From NCBI RefSeq assembly GCF_026242195.1, contig NZ_RKLV01000002.1, forward strand, positions 224,753 to 288,752: 64,000 nt of DNA, read 5' to 3'. The notes under the pieces are model-generated. The model made no database searches. It saw only the letters and a list, made by a program, of their open reading frames with translations, and was not told the DNA's origin. Both the position numbers and the translations under genes were made by a program. The stretch comes from Halorutilus salinus (GTDB lineage Archaea > Halobacteriota > Halobacteria > Halobacteriales > Halorutilaceae). This document shows positions 1-8,395 of the stretch, in pieces. How positions within the stretch are numbered: the first letter of the stretch is position 1; each line of letters opens with the position of its first letter.

Positions 1-168
1 AAGGAGAGGGGGACGCGGCGCGTCTAAGCTGTTGCGTCTCCGGGAGCGAACGCCGACGCGTATACGAGGACAGAAAACTAAACCACCGAACTTTCCTGCG
101 TCCTGTAAGATATCTGACACCTCTGAGAGCAAAAAACATTCGTGGTTAGGGGCTGAGCTTTAACCGGT

Positions 169-891
169 ATGGACAGCCTGCTGACCGTACACCGACGTTA
201 CGGCTATCTGGCGGCTATCACCTCTGGGAACAGAGACAAGAGTGCCGTGGCGGAATACCTCGGCAAGTCCTCCTCAACGGTACGTAAGCATCTCGGCGAA
301 CTCGCTGATCTCGGCGTTGTCGAAGAGACCGACGACGGATACACGCTCACGAAGTACGGCGAAGTCGTACGCGCGAACCTGAAGGACGCTGAGCTTGCTT
401 ACGAAGCTGAGGAGATAATCGAAGCCCTTGATGCGCCGGCGGAGGTTCTCTCCCAAGGAAGGTACGTGCCCTCGCGTAAACACGTACCGAACAGCACTAT
501 CGGGGAGATCGGTGAACATGTCAAGAACGCGGACACGGTGCGCGGTCTCGTACCCGTTCTCTTCCCGCCGTACCTCGGTACCTACCACGGACAGGTGCTC
601 GACGGCTTGGACGCCGAGTTCGTTATGGAGCGTGAAGTCCTCGAACACATACGTGACGAACACGGAGATCTGATGGACGAGGCATCCCAGAACGGAACAC
701 GGTTCTTCGTCACGGATAGTAATCTGTCCCACGGGCTGGCTCTGCTAGACGAACACCGTGTCGGCGTTCTGGTTTACGACGACGACGGGCATGTGCTGGG
801 GCGCGCGTCGTTCGCGTCGCGGAGCGCGCGCGAGCATTTTGAAGCGATGTACGAGGGGTGCAAGGAAAACGCTGAGCGGTTCGAACCGTAG
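169..891 (+). CDS. winged-helix regulator, FilR1-type
   Basis: 240 residues. An N-terminal winged helix (about residues 5-70, with the recognition-helix-like stretch SSSTVRKHLGELADLG) is followed by an alpha/beta sensor domain of the kind found in archaeal FilR1-like regulators (middle domain, formerly DUF1724). Such proteins are DNA-binding repressors or activators whose ligand is mostly unknown. Two further members of the same family lie at 57132-58709. The gene ends just before two perfect 16-base palindromes and the next gene is a probable secreted-protein operon, so it may control that operon; this is inference. Start ATG chosen because the HTH begins right after it. Confidence 0.8.
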   Translation: MDSLLTVHRRYGYLAAITSGNRDKSAVAEYLGKSSSTVRKHLGELADLGVVEETDDGYTLTKYGEVVRANLKDAELAYEAEEIIEALDAPAEVLSQGRYVPSRKHVPNSTIGEIGEHVKNADTVRGLVPVLFPPYLGTYHGQVLDGLDAEFVMEREVLEHIRDEHGDLMDEASQNGTRFFVTDSNLSHGLALLDEHRVGVLVYDDDGHVLGRASFASRSAREHFEAMYEGCKENAERFEP

Positions 892-897
892 TTTCCG

Positions 898-942
898 CGC
901 CAAAGTTTTGGCGTACAAACCGTTCTCGCCAAAGTTTTGGCG
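898..942. promoter_or_regulatory. twin palindromic operator candidates
   Basis: Two identical copies of CGCCAAAGTTTTGGCG occupy 898-913 and 927-942, 29 bases apart centre to centre. Each has perfect 7-base arms (CGCCAAA/TTTGGCG) around GT. They lie directly upstream of a TATA-like box and a leaderless-looking start at 1004. This arrangement fits binding sites for a dimeric regulator. They could instead form hairpins at the end of the preceding gene, but no T-run follows. Confidence 0.6.
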
Positions 943-972
943 AAACCGGGGGTGTTTCGCCACGTCCATGGC

Positions 973-980
973 TATATAAT
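973..980 (+). promoter_or_regulatory. TATA box for the Tat/metzincin operon
   Basis: TATATAAT-like sequence about 27 bases before the ATG at 1004. In archaea the start of transcription lies about 25 bases downstream of the box, so the message is probably leaderless. Confidence 0.6.
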
Positions 981-1003
981 CCTGGGGTTAAGTTAGAGAA
1001 GAT

Positions 1004-1882
1004 ATGGTTGAGAAAGACCAACAAGGAGATAGCGTAGACAGAAGAACGGTACTTAAATCTGCGGGCGTTGCGGCTAGTGCGGTTACCGGTATGAGCGGAG
1101 TTGAAGTAGTGAGAGCAGACAACGATGATTTTTATCTTGGTGAGACCACGCTGATAGAGACGGCTGTTGAACACAGAGGTGTAGATGAATATCGATATCC
1201 TGTGGGAGTAAACTGCCACGTAAGCCACGGTCACGTTATTGATAAGAAAAATAACAGGGTCACGCTTACAACTACTGGAACAGACGTGTTTGATGGGCGG
1301 GAAACAATTATGTCTTCTCCTGGAGGATACGAGAATACCCCGCGTGCTCGGCTGCTTGACTCAGAACCACGGAACGGTGTTGTTGTTGAGTCATACTGGT
1401 CAGGCACAGTAAAAAAGAGTCTGAAAACCGACCAGAAGGAAACTCCTGTAACACCTGAAGTCTCTGTAGAGGGAAGTAGAGCAACACTAAACACCGAACA
1501 GCACACTCTATCTGTTGGACCTGACGAAGAAAAAACCGTAGAATTAGGTACCCGTAGAGTCATGGCTAGAGCCAGAGGCGATTCAACCAGAACGATCGAT
1601 GATCCATTCTCTGACGAAGGTACGATGAAAGTGATGGTCCCAGGAGACGTAGAGGAAATTAAAATAGAGACTGTAATAAAGATGAGGAACCATGGTAGAC
1701 TCTCCGTGTACGGTTCTTCTGACGCCAAGATATTTCCTATGGAATCAGACAATCCGTATGCAAAGAACCGGGTTAGTTCCATACTGAATGTAGACCCTAA
1801 TAAAGCACAGACTGCGTCCTCTGGTAATACGGAGTCTAAGACAGGTGATTTATTAGTTGTTGCTGGAGGTGATAATGAATGA
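1004..1882 (+). CDS. Tat-exported protein of unknown function
   Basis: 292 residues. The N-terminus carries a twin-arginine signal (R13-R14 in DRRTVLKSAG, then an alanine-rich hydrophobic stretch ending near AD at about residue 40), so the protein should be exported folded. No domain recognised in the rest; it is hydrophilic and probably beta-rich. It overlaps the next gene by four bases (ATGA), so the two are translationally coupled. Base composition is much more AT-rich than most of the window (28 of 60 G/C in 1141-1200, against 39 of 60 in 6121-6180), which suggests transfer from elsewhere. It may be a partner or chaperone-like carrier of the protease encoded next; that is inference. Confidence 0.75.
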   Translation: MVEKDQQGDSVDRRTVLKSAGVAASAVTGMSGVEVVRADNDDFYLGETTLIETAVEHRGVDEYRYPVGVNCHVSHGHVIDKKNNRVTLTTTGTDVFDGRETIMSSPGGYENTPRARLLDSEPRNGVVVESYWSGTVKKSLKTDQKETPVTPEVSVEGSRATLNTEQHTLSVGPDEEKTVELGTRRVMARARGDSTRTIDDPFSDEGTMKVMVPGDVEEIKIETVIKMRNHGRLSVYGSSDAKIFPMESDNPYAKNRVSSILNVDPNKAQTASSGNTESKTGDLLVVAGGDNE

Positions 1883-2553
1883 GCAACTACATAGCCATCC
1901 TTGGAACTCAGGCATTCCATGACCAGTGGAGTTCTTCTGACAGTAAGTTGGTGGATATAAGAGAATGGTGCGAAGACGTGTGGGCAAACGAAATAAGTCC
2001 CAACGGTAATTACGGGGCGAGCTTCGCGGACTGGTCTGAGGGAGCAATTGCTGTTCCTGATAGTGCGTTTGAGGATGACAACATAGATGATTTGTCTATC
2101 AGGCGAGATAATGCTAATGACTGGTTAAGAGACTACTGGCAGTATTATGACAATTATGTTGCTATAATAGTCATTGATGATTGGGGGCAGGATGATGATA
2201 AACTGGGTATTGCACTCAATAGTCAAGCAGGATCCTGTTGTAACAGAGCAGCTATCGTTGATGCGCGCGCAGACCGTAATGGGAATTTGCCATCCAATCT
2301 AGAAAATGTGGGTTCTGAAGGAATCGCGGCTCACGAACTTGTGCACCTGTATGGTGCACAACACACAGATGGGTCTACTCAGGACGGAGGATGGTTCAAC
2401 CCTGATGAGGCAAGTATAATAGCTGTGCCTTCGGATCCGATTGGATGTGCAGATAATGGGAGTTTAGACGAAATAATAAGTTGGTATAGTGATTGTACGG
2501 TTAACGAGGTGCAAGATCATATAGACAGTGAAGATAGCATAGAACCACTATAG
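1879..2553 (+). CDS. metzincin-type zinc protease
   Basis: 224 residues. Residues 152-162 read HELVHLYGAQH, the full metzincin signature HExxHxxGxxH with three zinc-binding histidines and the catalytic Glu153. The methionine of the usual Met-turn is not seen; the stretch SIIAVPS (179-185) may occupy that place with Ile instead. Five cysteines (31, 120, 121, 190, 206) suggest disulfides and thus a location outside the cytoplasm, yet there is no signal peptide at the N-terminus. Coupled by ATGA to the upstream Tat protein and abutting the downstream lipoprotein gene. AT-rich like its upstream partner. The substrate is unknown. The zinc motif makes the protease call firm; the export route is speculation. 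Confidence 0.75.
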   Translation: MSNYIAILGTQAFHDQWSSSDSKLVDIREWCEDVWANEISPNGNYGASFADWSEGAIAVPDSAFEDDNIDDLSIRRDNANDWLRDYWQYYDNYVAIIVIDDWGQDDDKLGIALNSQAGSCCNRAAIVDARADRNGNLPSNLENVGSEGIAAHELVHLYGAQHTDGSTQDGGWFNPDEASIIAVPSDPIGCADNGSLDEIISWYSDCTVNEVQDHIDSEDSIEPL

Positions 2554-2931
2554 ATGAAACGAAGAAAGTTCATCTCGGCGTCGGCGGTCTTTCTCGCCAC
2601 GGGCTGTCTCGGGAACGACGAGAACCATGAACTGAGGGAGAGTGAGTTTGAACCTATAGATCTGGTACTGGATAACCCGGATAGGGAAAACACGACCGTG
2701 TCGGTTGAAATAACACAGGACGGTAGGACAGTATACTCTGATGAGTTAGAGGCTACGCGGGACGATAGCACGAGGGTGGAAAGCGTCATAGAAGAAGAGG
2801 GGGAGTATGTGGTGCGCGCCGAACTGAACGGGATGAGCGAAACCGAAAACCTCCGTATTTCGAGTACGACTGCGGCAATTTACATACTCCCCGGTAACGA
2901 AACGATTGAAGTTACAGTTGGAGTAGAGTAA
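2554..2931 (+). CDS. Tat lipoprotein, small
   Basis: 125 residues. A very short twin-arginine leader (RR at 3-4) runs into the lipobox ATGC with the modified cysteine at residue 18, so the mature protein is predicted to be lipid-anchored on the outer face of the membrane. The remainder looks like a single beta-sandwich with an NTTVSVEI-like strand pattern, as in many haloarchaeal lipoproteins. It begins on the base after the stop codon of the metzincin gene, so it belongs to the same operon. Its composition is nearer to the genome average than the two genes before it. Function unknown. Confidence 0.75.
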   Translation: MKRRKFISASAVFLATGCLGNDENHELRESEFEPIDLVLDNPDRENTTVSVEITQDGRTVYSDELEATRDDSTRVESVIEEEGEYVVRAELNGMSETENLRISSTTAAIYILPGNETIEVTVGVE

Positions 2932-2948
2932 ACGGCGGCTAAACAGAA

Positions 2949-3878
2949 ATGATATCCAACTCACGGTTTCCGGAGTCTATACCCTACCTTCTTCTAACCC
3001 TCGGCGTTCTTTTTGGTCTATCGCCGCTTCTGAACCTCGGCGGAGTTAGCTTACTACCTCTATCCCCGTCCTACGTCACAGCGGGAGCCTTCGGTTGGCT
3101 CTACGTCCGAGGTATGGTCAGGCGAAACTCGTACGTGCTGGCGGTTCCGGCGGTGACATTTCTCATCCTCACAGGCATGTGGCTGTACTTTGAGCTTTCC
3201 AGCCCCTACTGTCTGAGCGCGGAAGGCGTCGTGTCGTACGGCAGTATATCCCTCTTCTTCGTCCTTGGACAGACGGCGAAGAAGAAGGAGTGGGTCTACT
3301 TCGGTGCGTCGGGACTTGCTTACCTCGTATGTACGTATACCGTAGCTTCCGGTCTTCCCGGCGCGGGCTGGGGTGGAGTTAACCCTGTCTCGCTTGGTCT
3401 TACGCTCGTTCCTGTCCTTGTTCCGGGTATACCTATCGCTGTAGCAACCTATCTTCTACTGCGCGGCGATCCGAGCAGGAAAGACCGCGTCTACCTCGGC
3501 ACCGCGGTACTGGCTTACGCTGTCTGGGTAGTGGTCGGATCCGGTACTGTCCAGCTTGTACTTGACCCCCGGCCGGTGTTCCATCTACTTGTTCTCGTCC
3601 TTAGCTTAGGAATACCGCGCGCCGTGGTGCCCCGTCTTCTACCCGACGACGCATCGAAGAGGGAGGAGCGGGCTTACCTCGGTGCCGCCGTGGTGGCTTA
3701 CGCCCTCTGGATCCCTCTGTTTACCGTTGGCGTACTACCGCTGTTATACTCATGGACAGGTGCTGTTGTACTCGCACTCACGCTCGGCGCGGGGATACCG
3801 CTCGGTGTAGTGGGGTACCTCGTACCGAACAACGGACGCCGACAACAAACAGTCAGGGAACCGGGACATGGAAACTAA
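2949..3878 (+). CDS. multi-pass membrane protein, tandem family member 1
   Basis: 309 residues, almost entirely hydrophobic with about eight to ten possible membrane segments. The second half holds a repeated unit, seen as WVYFGASGLAYLV, RVYLGTAVLAYAV and RAYLGAAVVAYAL, so the protein grew by internal duplication. Overlaps the next gene by 11 bases. Two DNA blocks (around 3072-3100 and 3131-3156) are essentially identical to blocks in the third family member (4605-4633 and about 4665-4690). No transporter family recognised. It could be a small haloarchaea-specific membrane family. Confidence 0.75.
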   Translation: MISNSRFPESIPYLLLTLGVLFGLSPLLNLGGVSLLPLSPSYVTAGAFGWLYVRGMVRRNSYVLAVPAVTFLILTGMWLYFELSSPYCLSAEGVVSYGSISLFFVLGQTAKKKEWVYFGASGLAYLVCTYTVASGLPGAGWGGVNPVSLGLTLVPVLVPGIPIAVATYLLLRGDPSRKDRVYLGTAVLAYAVWVVVGSGTVQLVLDPRPVFHLLVLVLSLGIPRAVVPRLLPDDASKREERAYLGAAVVAYALWIPLFTVGVLPLLYSWTGAVVLALTLGAGIPLGVVGYLVPNNGRRQQTVREPGHGN

Positions 3879-4470
3879 CCTTCGTATCACGGATCTCCTC
3901 CCGTATCTACTCATAGCCCTCGGCGTGCTACTCTACCTGTCGCCTTTAGCACCGTTGCCGCTGGACAAGACCGAGGACTTCCTCGTTCTCACAGCACCGC
4001 ACTACGTGGTGGCAGGTCTTCTCACGCTGTTCGCCGCACGCGGTAGAGGCGACGTGCGTCTGCACATGGTAGCGGCTCCCGTAGTAGCCTTCGCCGCTTC
4101 GGCTGGTATGCTTCTGCTGAGTATGTTGCTCATACCTGAACCGCCCGCCGGTTTCGGTACTCCGCCGTACTGGCCGGAGGTCTTGGAAATCATCGCGTAC
4201 TCGGTCGTCTCTCTAATCTTTTCGCTTGGGATAGCTATACGCGCACGGAAAGTAGGGTACGTAGGCATGATACTGTTGGTGTACGTGGGTGCCGTCCAGT
4301 TTGTCGCGGTACGTGTTCTTAACGGTGAGGGTGGTGCCAGTTTGGGGGAAGTCGCCGGTCTTTTTATAGCGACCGTGGTGCCTTTCGTCGCCGGTCTTCC
4401 GCTCGGAGTCGTCGGATATCTCCGGTACGGTAAATATGAACGAGCCAGCACGTCGAATACCGAAACATGA
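3868..4470 (+). CDS. multi-pass membrane protein, tandem family member 2
   Basis: 200 residues, about six hydrophobic segments. It shares the N-terminal LLPYLLIALGVLLYLSPL pattern and the C-terminal GLPLGVVGYL ending with its neighbours but is the most diverged of the three in its middle. It overlaps the gene before by 11 bases and the gene after by four (ATGA), so the three are one transcription and translation unit. Function not recognised. Confidence 0.7.
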   Translation: METNLRITDLLPYLLIALGVLLYLSPLAPLPLDKTEDFLVLTAPHYVVAGLLTLFAARGRGDVRLHMVAAPVVAFAASAGMLLLSMLLIPEPPAGFGTPPYWPEVLEIIAYSVVSLIFSLGIAIRARKVGYVGMILLVYVGAVQFVAVRVLNGEGGASLGEVAGLFIATVVPFVAGLPLGVVGYLRYGKYERASTSNTET

Positions 4471-5006
4471 ACCTCGACTCTCGTATCTCAGCTATTCTCC
4501 CGTACCCGCTCCTGCTTATAGGAATCCTGCTCTACGTATCCCCGTTCGTACCTGTTCTGAACCACTACGATGCTTCCTACGATCTGGTATTCGTGGCTCC
4601 CTCTTACGTCACAGCGGGAGCCTTCGGTTGGCTGTATATGCGAGGGAAGATAGAGAAAGACTCATACGTGCTGGCGGTTCCGGCGGTGACCTTTCTCCTT
4701 CTCACAGGTATGTGGCTGTACTTCGACTTCCCCGGACCGTACGCGGTAACCGCGCGTTTCGTCTTCGGGTTCGGCTCTCTCTCCTTCCTGTACGTTACAG
4801 GACACGTAGCGGGGGTCGGAGACCGGATTTACGCCGCCGCCTCCGTGGTGGCTTACGCAGTCTGCCTTTCTGTGGTGGTCGTACTTCCCCCGTTCGACCC
4901 ATGGATGTTTCTTTCGCTGTTTCTCGTATCCGTGGTCACGCTAGTTTCGGGGGTTCCGCTTGCGTTGGTAGGCTACGTCCTATCCGGCGTATCAACAGGT
5001 TCCTGA
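4467..5006 (+). CDS. multi-pass membrane protein, tandem family member 3
   Basis: 179 residues with about five to six membrane segments. It keeps the block YVTAGAFGWLYMRGK and SYVLAVPAVTFLLLTGMWLY found in member 1 at both protein and DNA level, but has only one copy of the YxxAxxVVAYAV repeat. Starts with an ATGA overlap. Ends 28 bases before the converging gene at 5034. No function recognised. Confidence 0.7.
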   Translation: MNLDSRISAILPYPLLLIGILLYVSPFVPVLNHYDASYDLVFVAPSYVTAGAFGWLYMRGKIEKDSYVLAVPAVTFLLLTGMWLYFDFPGPYAVTARFVFGFGSLSFLYVTGHVAGVGDRIYAAASVVAYAVCLSVVVVLPPFDPWMFLSLFLVSVVTLVSGVPLALVGYVLSGVSTGS

Positions 5007-5033
5007 TGAGGCGGGAGGTTCGGATCTTCTAAT

Positions 5034-5996
5034 TCAGAACCGCTCCAACCCCGTCGCAACGCTCATCACGTACTCACCCGTCGCAACCATCGGTAGTCTA
5101 CGCGTCCGCCAGACGACACCGTTCACCGAAGAGTCGACCGTCTCCTTCGTCTCGCCGAAGACGTCGGTGACCTCGAAGAGAGCGTCCCCCTTGCCGACCT
5201 CGTCGTACAGATCGGCGTGTCTTTCAACCAGACCACCGCTGTCGGCGTGGAAGACTTCGAACTCCTTTGCGCGGAGCTGTTCGTCCGGCGTCGTGGGTTC
5301 GCCTTCGAGGAATCCGTACCCCTTGAGGACGTTGAAGACACCGCGTACACCCGTCTCTACTGACCCTCTGTCCCATCCGACGGCACCGCCGAGTTCGGGG
5401 TCGACGAGAGGGACGCCGTCTTCGGGTGCGGCGCGCGCCAACTGCCCCTTGGGACCCTTCTTGTCGAGGACGTACTCCGTCCCGAAGGTACGTGCGAGTT
5501 CGAGGCATTCGTCGTGGAGACGGTGACCACGTCCGCAACGGACGCGTACCTCGTCTATCATACGGCTTGTCGAACCCTGATGGAGATCCAGACCGAGGTC
5601 GGCGCGCTCTGCACCGTTCTCGTAGACGAGGTTGGCGAGACGTTCGCTACTCGAACCGTCGGCGTCACCCGGAAACGCACGGTTGAGCTTGGTGCTATCG
5701 ACGGGGTTCTTGTGCTCCGCCATCTGAAAGCCGTGGTAGTTTAGGACGCCGACGACGAGTATCTGTCCCGTGAGTTCGTCGGCGTCGAGACGCCGGGTTA
5801 CCTCGCGCACGACACCGACGCCGTTTAGCTCGTCGCCGTCGCTTCCCGCCTGTACGTAGAGCGTTTCGCCTTCCTCAGCACCGTTTACGACCGCAACCGG
5901 AAGACCGAAGCCGGAGCCGTCGCGCGTCTCTCCGGCGGTTAGTATCCCCGTGTCGATCTCACCCGGTGCGGCTCGCGCAGACCCGAACTCAGCCAT
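5034..5996 (-). CDS. succinylglutamate desuccinylase/aspartoacylase-like
   Basis: 320 residues, about the usual length. The family are zinc amidohydrolases related to M14 carboxypeptidases, which deacylate small amino-acid derivatives. The family motifs are present: NRAFPGD (substrate binding) and DLGLDLHQG (zinc histidine), and a C-terminal beta-domain. In the first zinc motif, normally GxHGDE, this protein has GSDGDE, so one zinc histidine is replaced by aspartate while the glutamate stays. Aspartate can also bind zinc, so activity is possible but the substrate cannot be told. Single gene, divergent from crtD. Confidence 0.8.
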   Translation of the reverse strand: MAEFGSARAAPGEIDTGILTAGETRDGSGFGLPVAVVNGAEEGETLYVQAGSDGDELNGVGVVREVTRRLDADELTGQILVVGVLNYHGFQMAEHKNPVDSTKLNRAFPGDADGSSSERLANLVYENGAERADLGLDLHQGSTSRMIDEVRVRCGRGHRLHDECLELARTFGTEYVLDKKGPKGQLARAAPEDGVPLVDPELGGAVGWDRGSVETGVRGVFNVLKGYGFLEGEPTTPDEQLRAKEFEVFHADSGGLVERHADLYDEVGKGDALFEVTDVFGETKETVDSSVNGVVWRTRRLPMVATGEYVMSVATGLERF

Positions 5997-6075
5997 CTAC
6001 ACGGATATGTCGGGCATGTAACATTACTTTCCCGGTTCGAAGCACGTTTATGTCTTGGGCGCAACTGATCTGTAA

Positions 6076-7557
6076 ATGTCATCCGACGACCTTTCCGACG
6101 CCTCAGTAACGGTCGTCGGCGGCGGATTCGGCGGTCTATCGTCGGCTTGTTACCTCGCCGACGCCGGCGCTGACGTTACTATACTCGAAAAGAACGAGCA
6201 GATGGGCGGACGTGCAAGCACGCTTGAAGTCGAGGGCTTCCGTTTCGACATGGGTCCTTCGTGGTACCTGATGCCCGACGTATTCGAACGTTTCTTCGGG
6301 AGCTTCGACCGCGAACCCTCGGACTACTACGAACTCGAACACCTCGATCCGCATTACAAGGTGTTCTTCAAGGATGGCGACGAGGTCGAGATACCTAAGG
6401 AGCCTGCGCTCGCGGCGGATGTCTTCGAGGAGTACGAGGAGAACGGGGCTGAGAAGCTTCGTGGGTACCTCGACTCGTCGGAGAGAAACTACGAACTCGC
6501 TATGAACAACTTCATCTACGAGGATCGGTCACGTCTACGTAACTGGATCGATCCGTCCGTCCTCCGTGCTATCCCTCTCGGCTTACAGCTACTCGGCTCG
6601 ATGGAGGGGTACGTCCACAACCGTTTCGAGAACGACAAGCTAAGACAGATCCTACAGTACACGCTCGTCTTCCTCGGCGGTTCGCCCAAGAACACGCCCG
6701 CCCTGTACAACCTGATGTCGCACGTCGACTTCAACCTCGGTGTCTACTACCCCGAGGGCGGTATGACGGGTGTCGCCGACTCCATCGCAGAGATGGCACG
6801 CGAACTCGGTGTCGAGATACGGACTGATGTCGAGGTCACGGGCGTCCGTAACTCCGGACGCGTTCTAAGGACGACCGACGGCGAGTACCGCGCCGACGCG
6901 ACCGTCTGTGACGCCGACTACGCGCATTTCGAACTCGACGTTCTTGAGAACCACCAACGGACACACGGTGAGGAGTACTGGGAGTCACGTACGTACGCAC
7001 CCTCTGCGTTCCTCGTCTACTGGGGCGTTGAGGGCGACGTTGACGAACTCGAACACCATACGCTCGTCCTACCTACCGACTGGGATCAGCATTTCCACAA
7101 CATATTCGAGAACCCGGGTTGGCCCATGGATCCCGCGTACTACCTCTGTGTCGCCTCCGAGTCGGACGACGGCATCGCACCCGACGGATTCTCAAACCTG
7201 TTTACGCTCGTCCCTATCGCGTCGGGGCTTGAGGACAACGAAAAGATACGTGAGAGGTACAAGAACAAGATTCTCGACGACATGGCGGAGAACACGGGCG
7301 TCGACATACGTGACCGTATCGTCGTCGAGGAGGTGTTCACCGTTGACGACTTCGCCTCGCGTTACAACAGCTACGAGGGTACGGCGCTCGGTCTTGCTCA
7401 TACGCTGACACAGACAGCCTTTATGCGTCCGTCGCACCGCTCGTCGAAGGTCGAACGTCTGTACTACACGGGTTCATACACCGACCCCGGTATAGGCGTG
7501 CCCATGTGTCTCGTTAGCGGTGAACACACCGCGAACACCGTCAAGGATGAGCTTTAG
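6076..7557 (+). CDS. crtD: carotenoid desaturase (CrtI family), probably 3,4-desaturase CrtD
   Basis: 493 residues. N-terminal FAD-binding Rossmann motif GGGFGG with the following LEKNEQMGGRAS stretch typical of phytoene-desaturase-family enzymes, and the C-terminal family motif near YTGSYTDPGIGVP. The order desaturase, UbiA-type elongase, CruF is that of the haloarchaeal bacterioruberin cluster, in which this gene is CrtD, acting on the C45/C50 intermediates in the membrane. A role as CrtI (phytoene desaturase) cannot be excluded from sequence alone. The stop overlaps the start of the next gene. Confidence 0.88.
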   Translation: MSSDDLSDASVTVVGGGFGGLSSACYLADAGADVTILEKNEQMGGRASTLEVEGFRFDMGPSWYLMPDVFERFFGSFDREPSDYYELEHLDPHYKVFFKDGDEVEIPKEPALAADVFEEYEENGAEKLRGYLDSSERNYELAMNNFIYEDRSRLRNWIDPSVLRAIPLGLQLLGSMEGYVHNRFENDKLRQILQYTLVFLGGSPKNTPALYNLMSHVDFNLGVYYPEGGMTGVADSIAEMARELGVEIRTDVEVTGVRNSGRVLRTTDGEYRADATVCDADYAHFELDVLENHQRTHGEEYWESRTYAPSAFLVYWGVEGDVDELEHHTLVLPTDWDQHFHNIFENPGWPMDPAYYLCVASESDDGIAPDGFSNLFTLVPIASGLEDNEKIRERYKNKILDDMAENTGVDIRDRIVVEEVFTVDDFASRYNSYEGTALGLAHTLTQTAFMRPSHRSSKVERLYYTGSYTDPGIGVPMCLVSGEHTANTVKDEL

Positions 7558-8395
7558 GGCGCGCGACCGTCTCGTCTACCTGTTCAAGCTTTCACGCCCG
7601 CGGTTCTGGTTCTACCTCGCAGGACCCGTTCTCGTCGGTCTCGTCTACGCCGCGGGAACGCCTCAGGAGCTTCTGTCACCGTTCAACTTCGCACTCTTCC
7701 TCTACTTCCTCGTACCCGCGAACCTGTTTCTGTACGGCGTCAACGACTACTTCGACGCCGACATAGACGAACAGAACCCTAAGAAGGAAGGGAAGGAGGT
7801 ACGTTACACCGACGACAGGGTTGTCGCGGCGGTCGTCGTCGCGTCGGGCGTCGCCGGACTCGCGTTCGTTCCGTTTCTGTCCCCCACAGCCCTCGTCGCA
7901 CTCGGCGTCTTCTACCTCCTCGCCGTCGAGTACAGCGCACCGCCCGCACGTTTCAAGACGACGCCTTTCGCCGACTCGTTCTCGAACGGTCTCTACATCG
8001 TACCCGGCGTAGTCGGCTTCGTCGCCCTCGCGCCCGCCGAGGCGCTCCCGCCCCTCGCAGTCGTCGGCGCGTGGCTCTGGGCTATGGGTATGCATACGTT
8101 CTCGGCGGTTCCCGATATCGAACCCGACCGTACCGCCGGGGTTGAGACGACGGCGACCTACCTCGGCAAGGGGCGCACACTCGTCTACTGCGCCGTCGTA
8201 TGGGGTGCGAGCGCCGCCGTATTCGCCACCGTCTCATTACCGTTCGCCGCCCTTCTCCTTGTCTACCCCGCCCTTGCACTCGGTGTCGCGTACGCTGAGA
8301 CGGACGTCGACCGCGCGTACTGGTACTTCCCTCTTCTAAACACAGGTGTCGGCGCTGTCGTCACACTCACACGTCTCTGGGAGCTGGTGTACTGA
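7547..8395 (+). CDS. lyeJ: lycopene elongase/1,2-hydratase, UbiA family
   Basis: 282 residues from ATG 7547, which overlaps the end of crtD by 11 bases; a GTG at 7520 is also in frame but less likely because it lies deep in crtD. Multi-pass UbiA prenyltransferase with both aspartate-rich motifs: NDYFDADID and DIEPDRTAG. It adds dimethylallyl units to lycopene ends and hydrates them, leading to C50 carotenoids. The operon context fits exactly. Stop and the next start share one base (TGATG). Confidence 0.9.
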   Translation: MSFRARDRLVYLFKLSRPRFWFYLAGPVLVGLVYAAGTPQELLSPFNFALFLYFLVPANLFLYGVNDYFDADIDEQNPKKEGKEVRYTDDRVVAAVVVASGVAGLAFVPFLSPTALVALGVFYLLAVEYSAPPARFKTTPFADSFSNGLYIVPGVVGFVALAPAEALPPLAVVGAWLWAMGMHTFSAVPDIEPDRTAGVETTATYLGKGRTLVYCAVVWGASAAVFATVSLPFAALLLVYPALALGVAYAETDVDRAYWYFPLLNTGVGAVVTLTRLWELVY

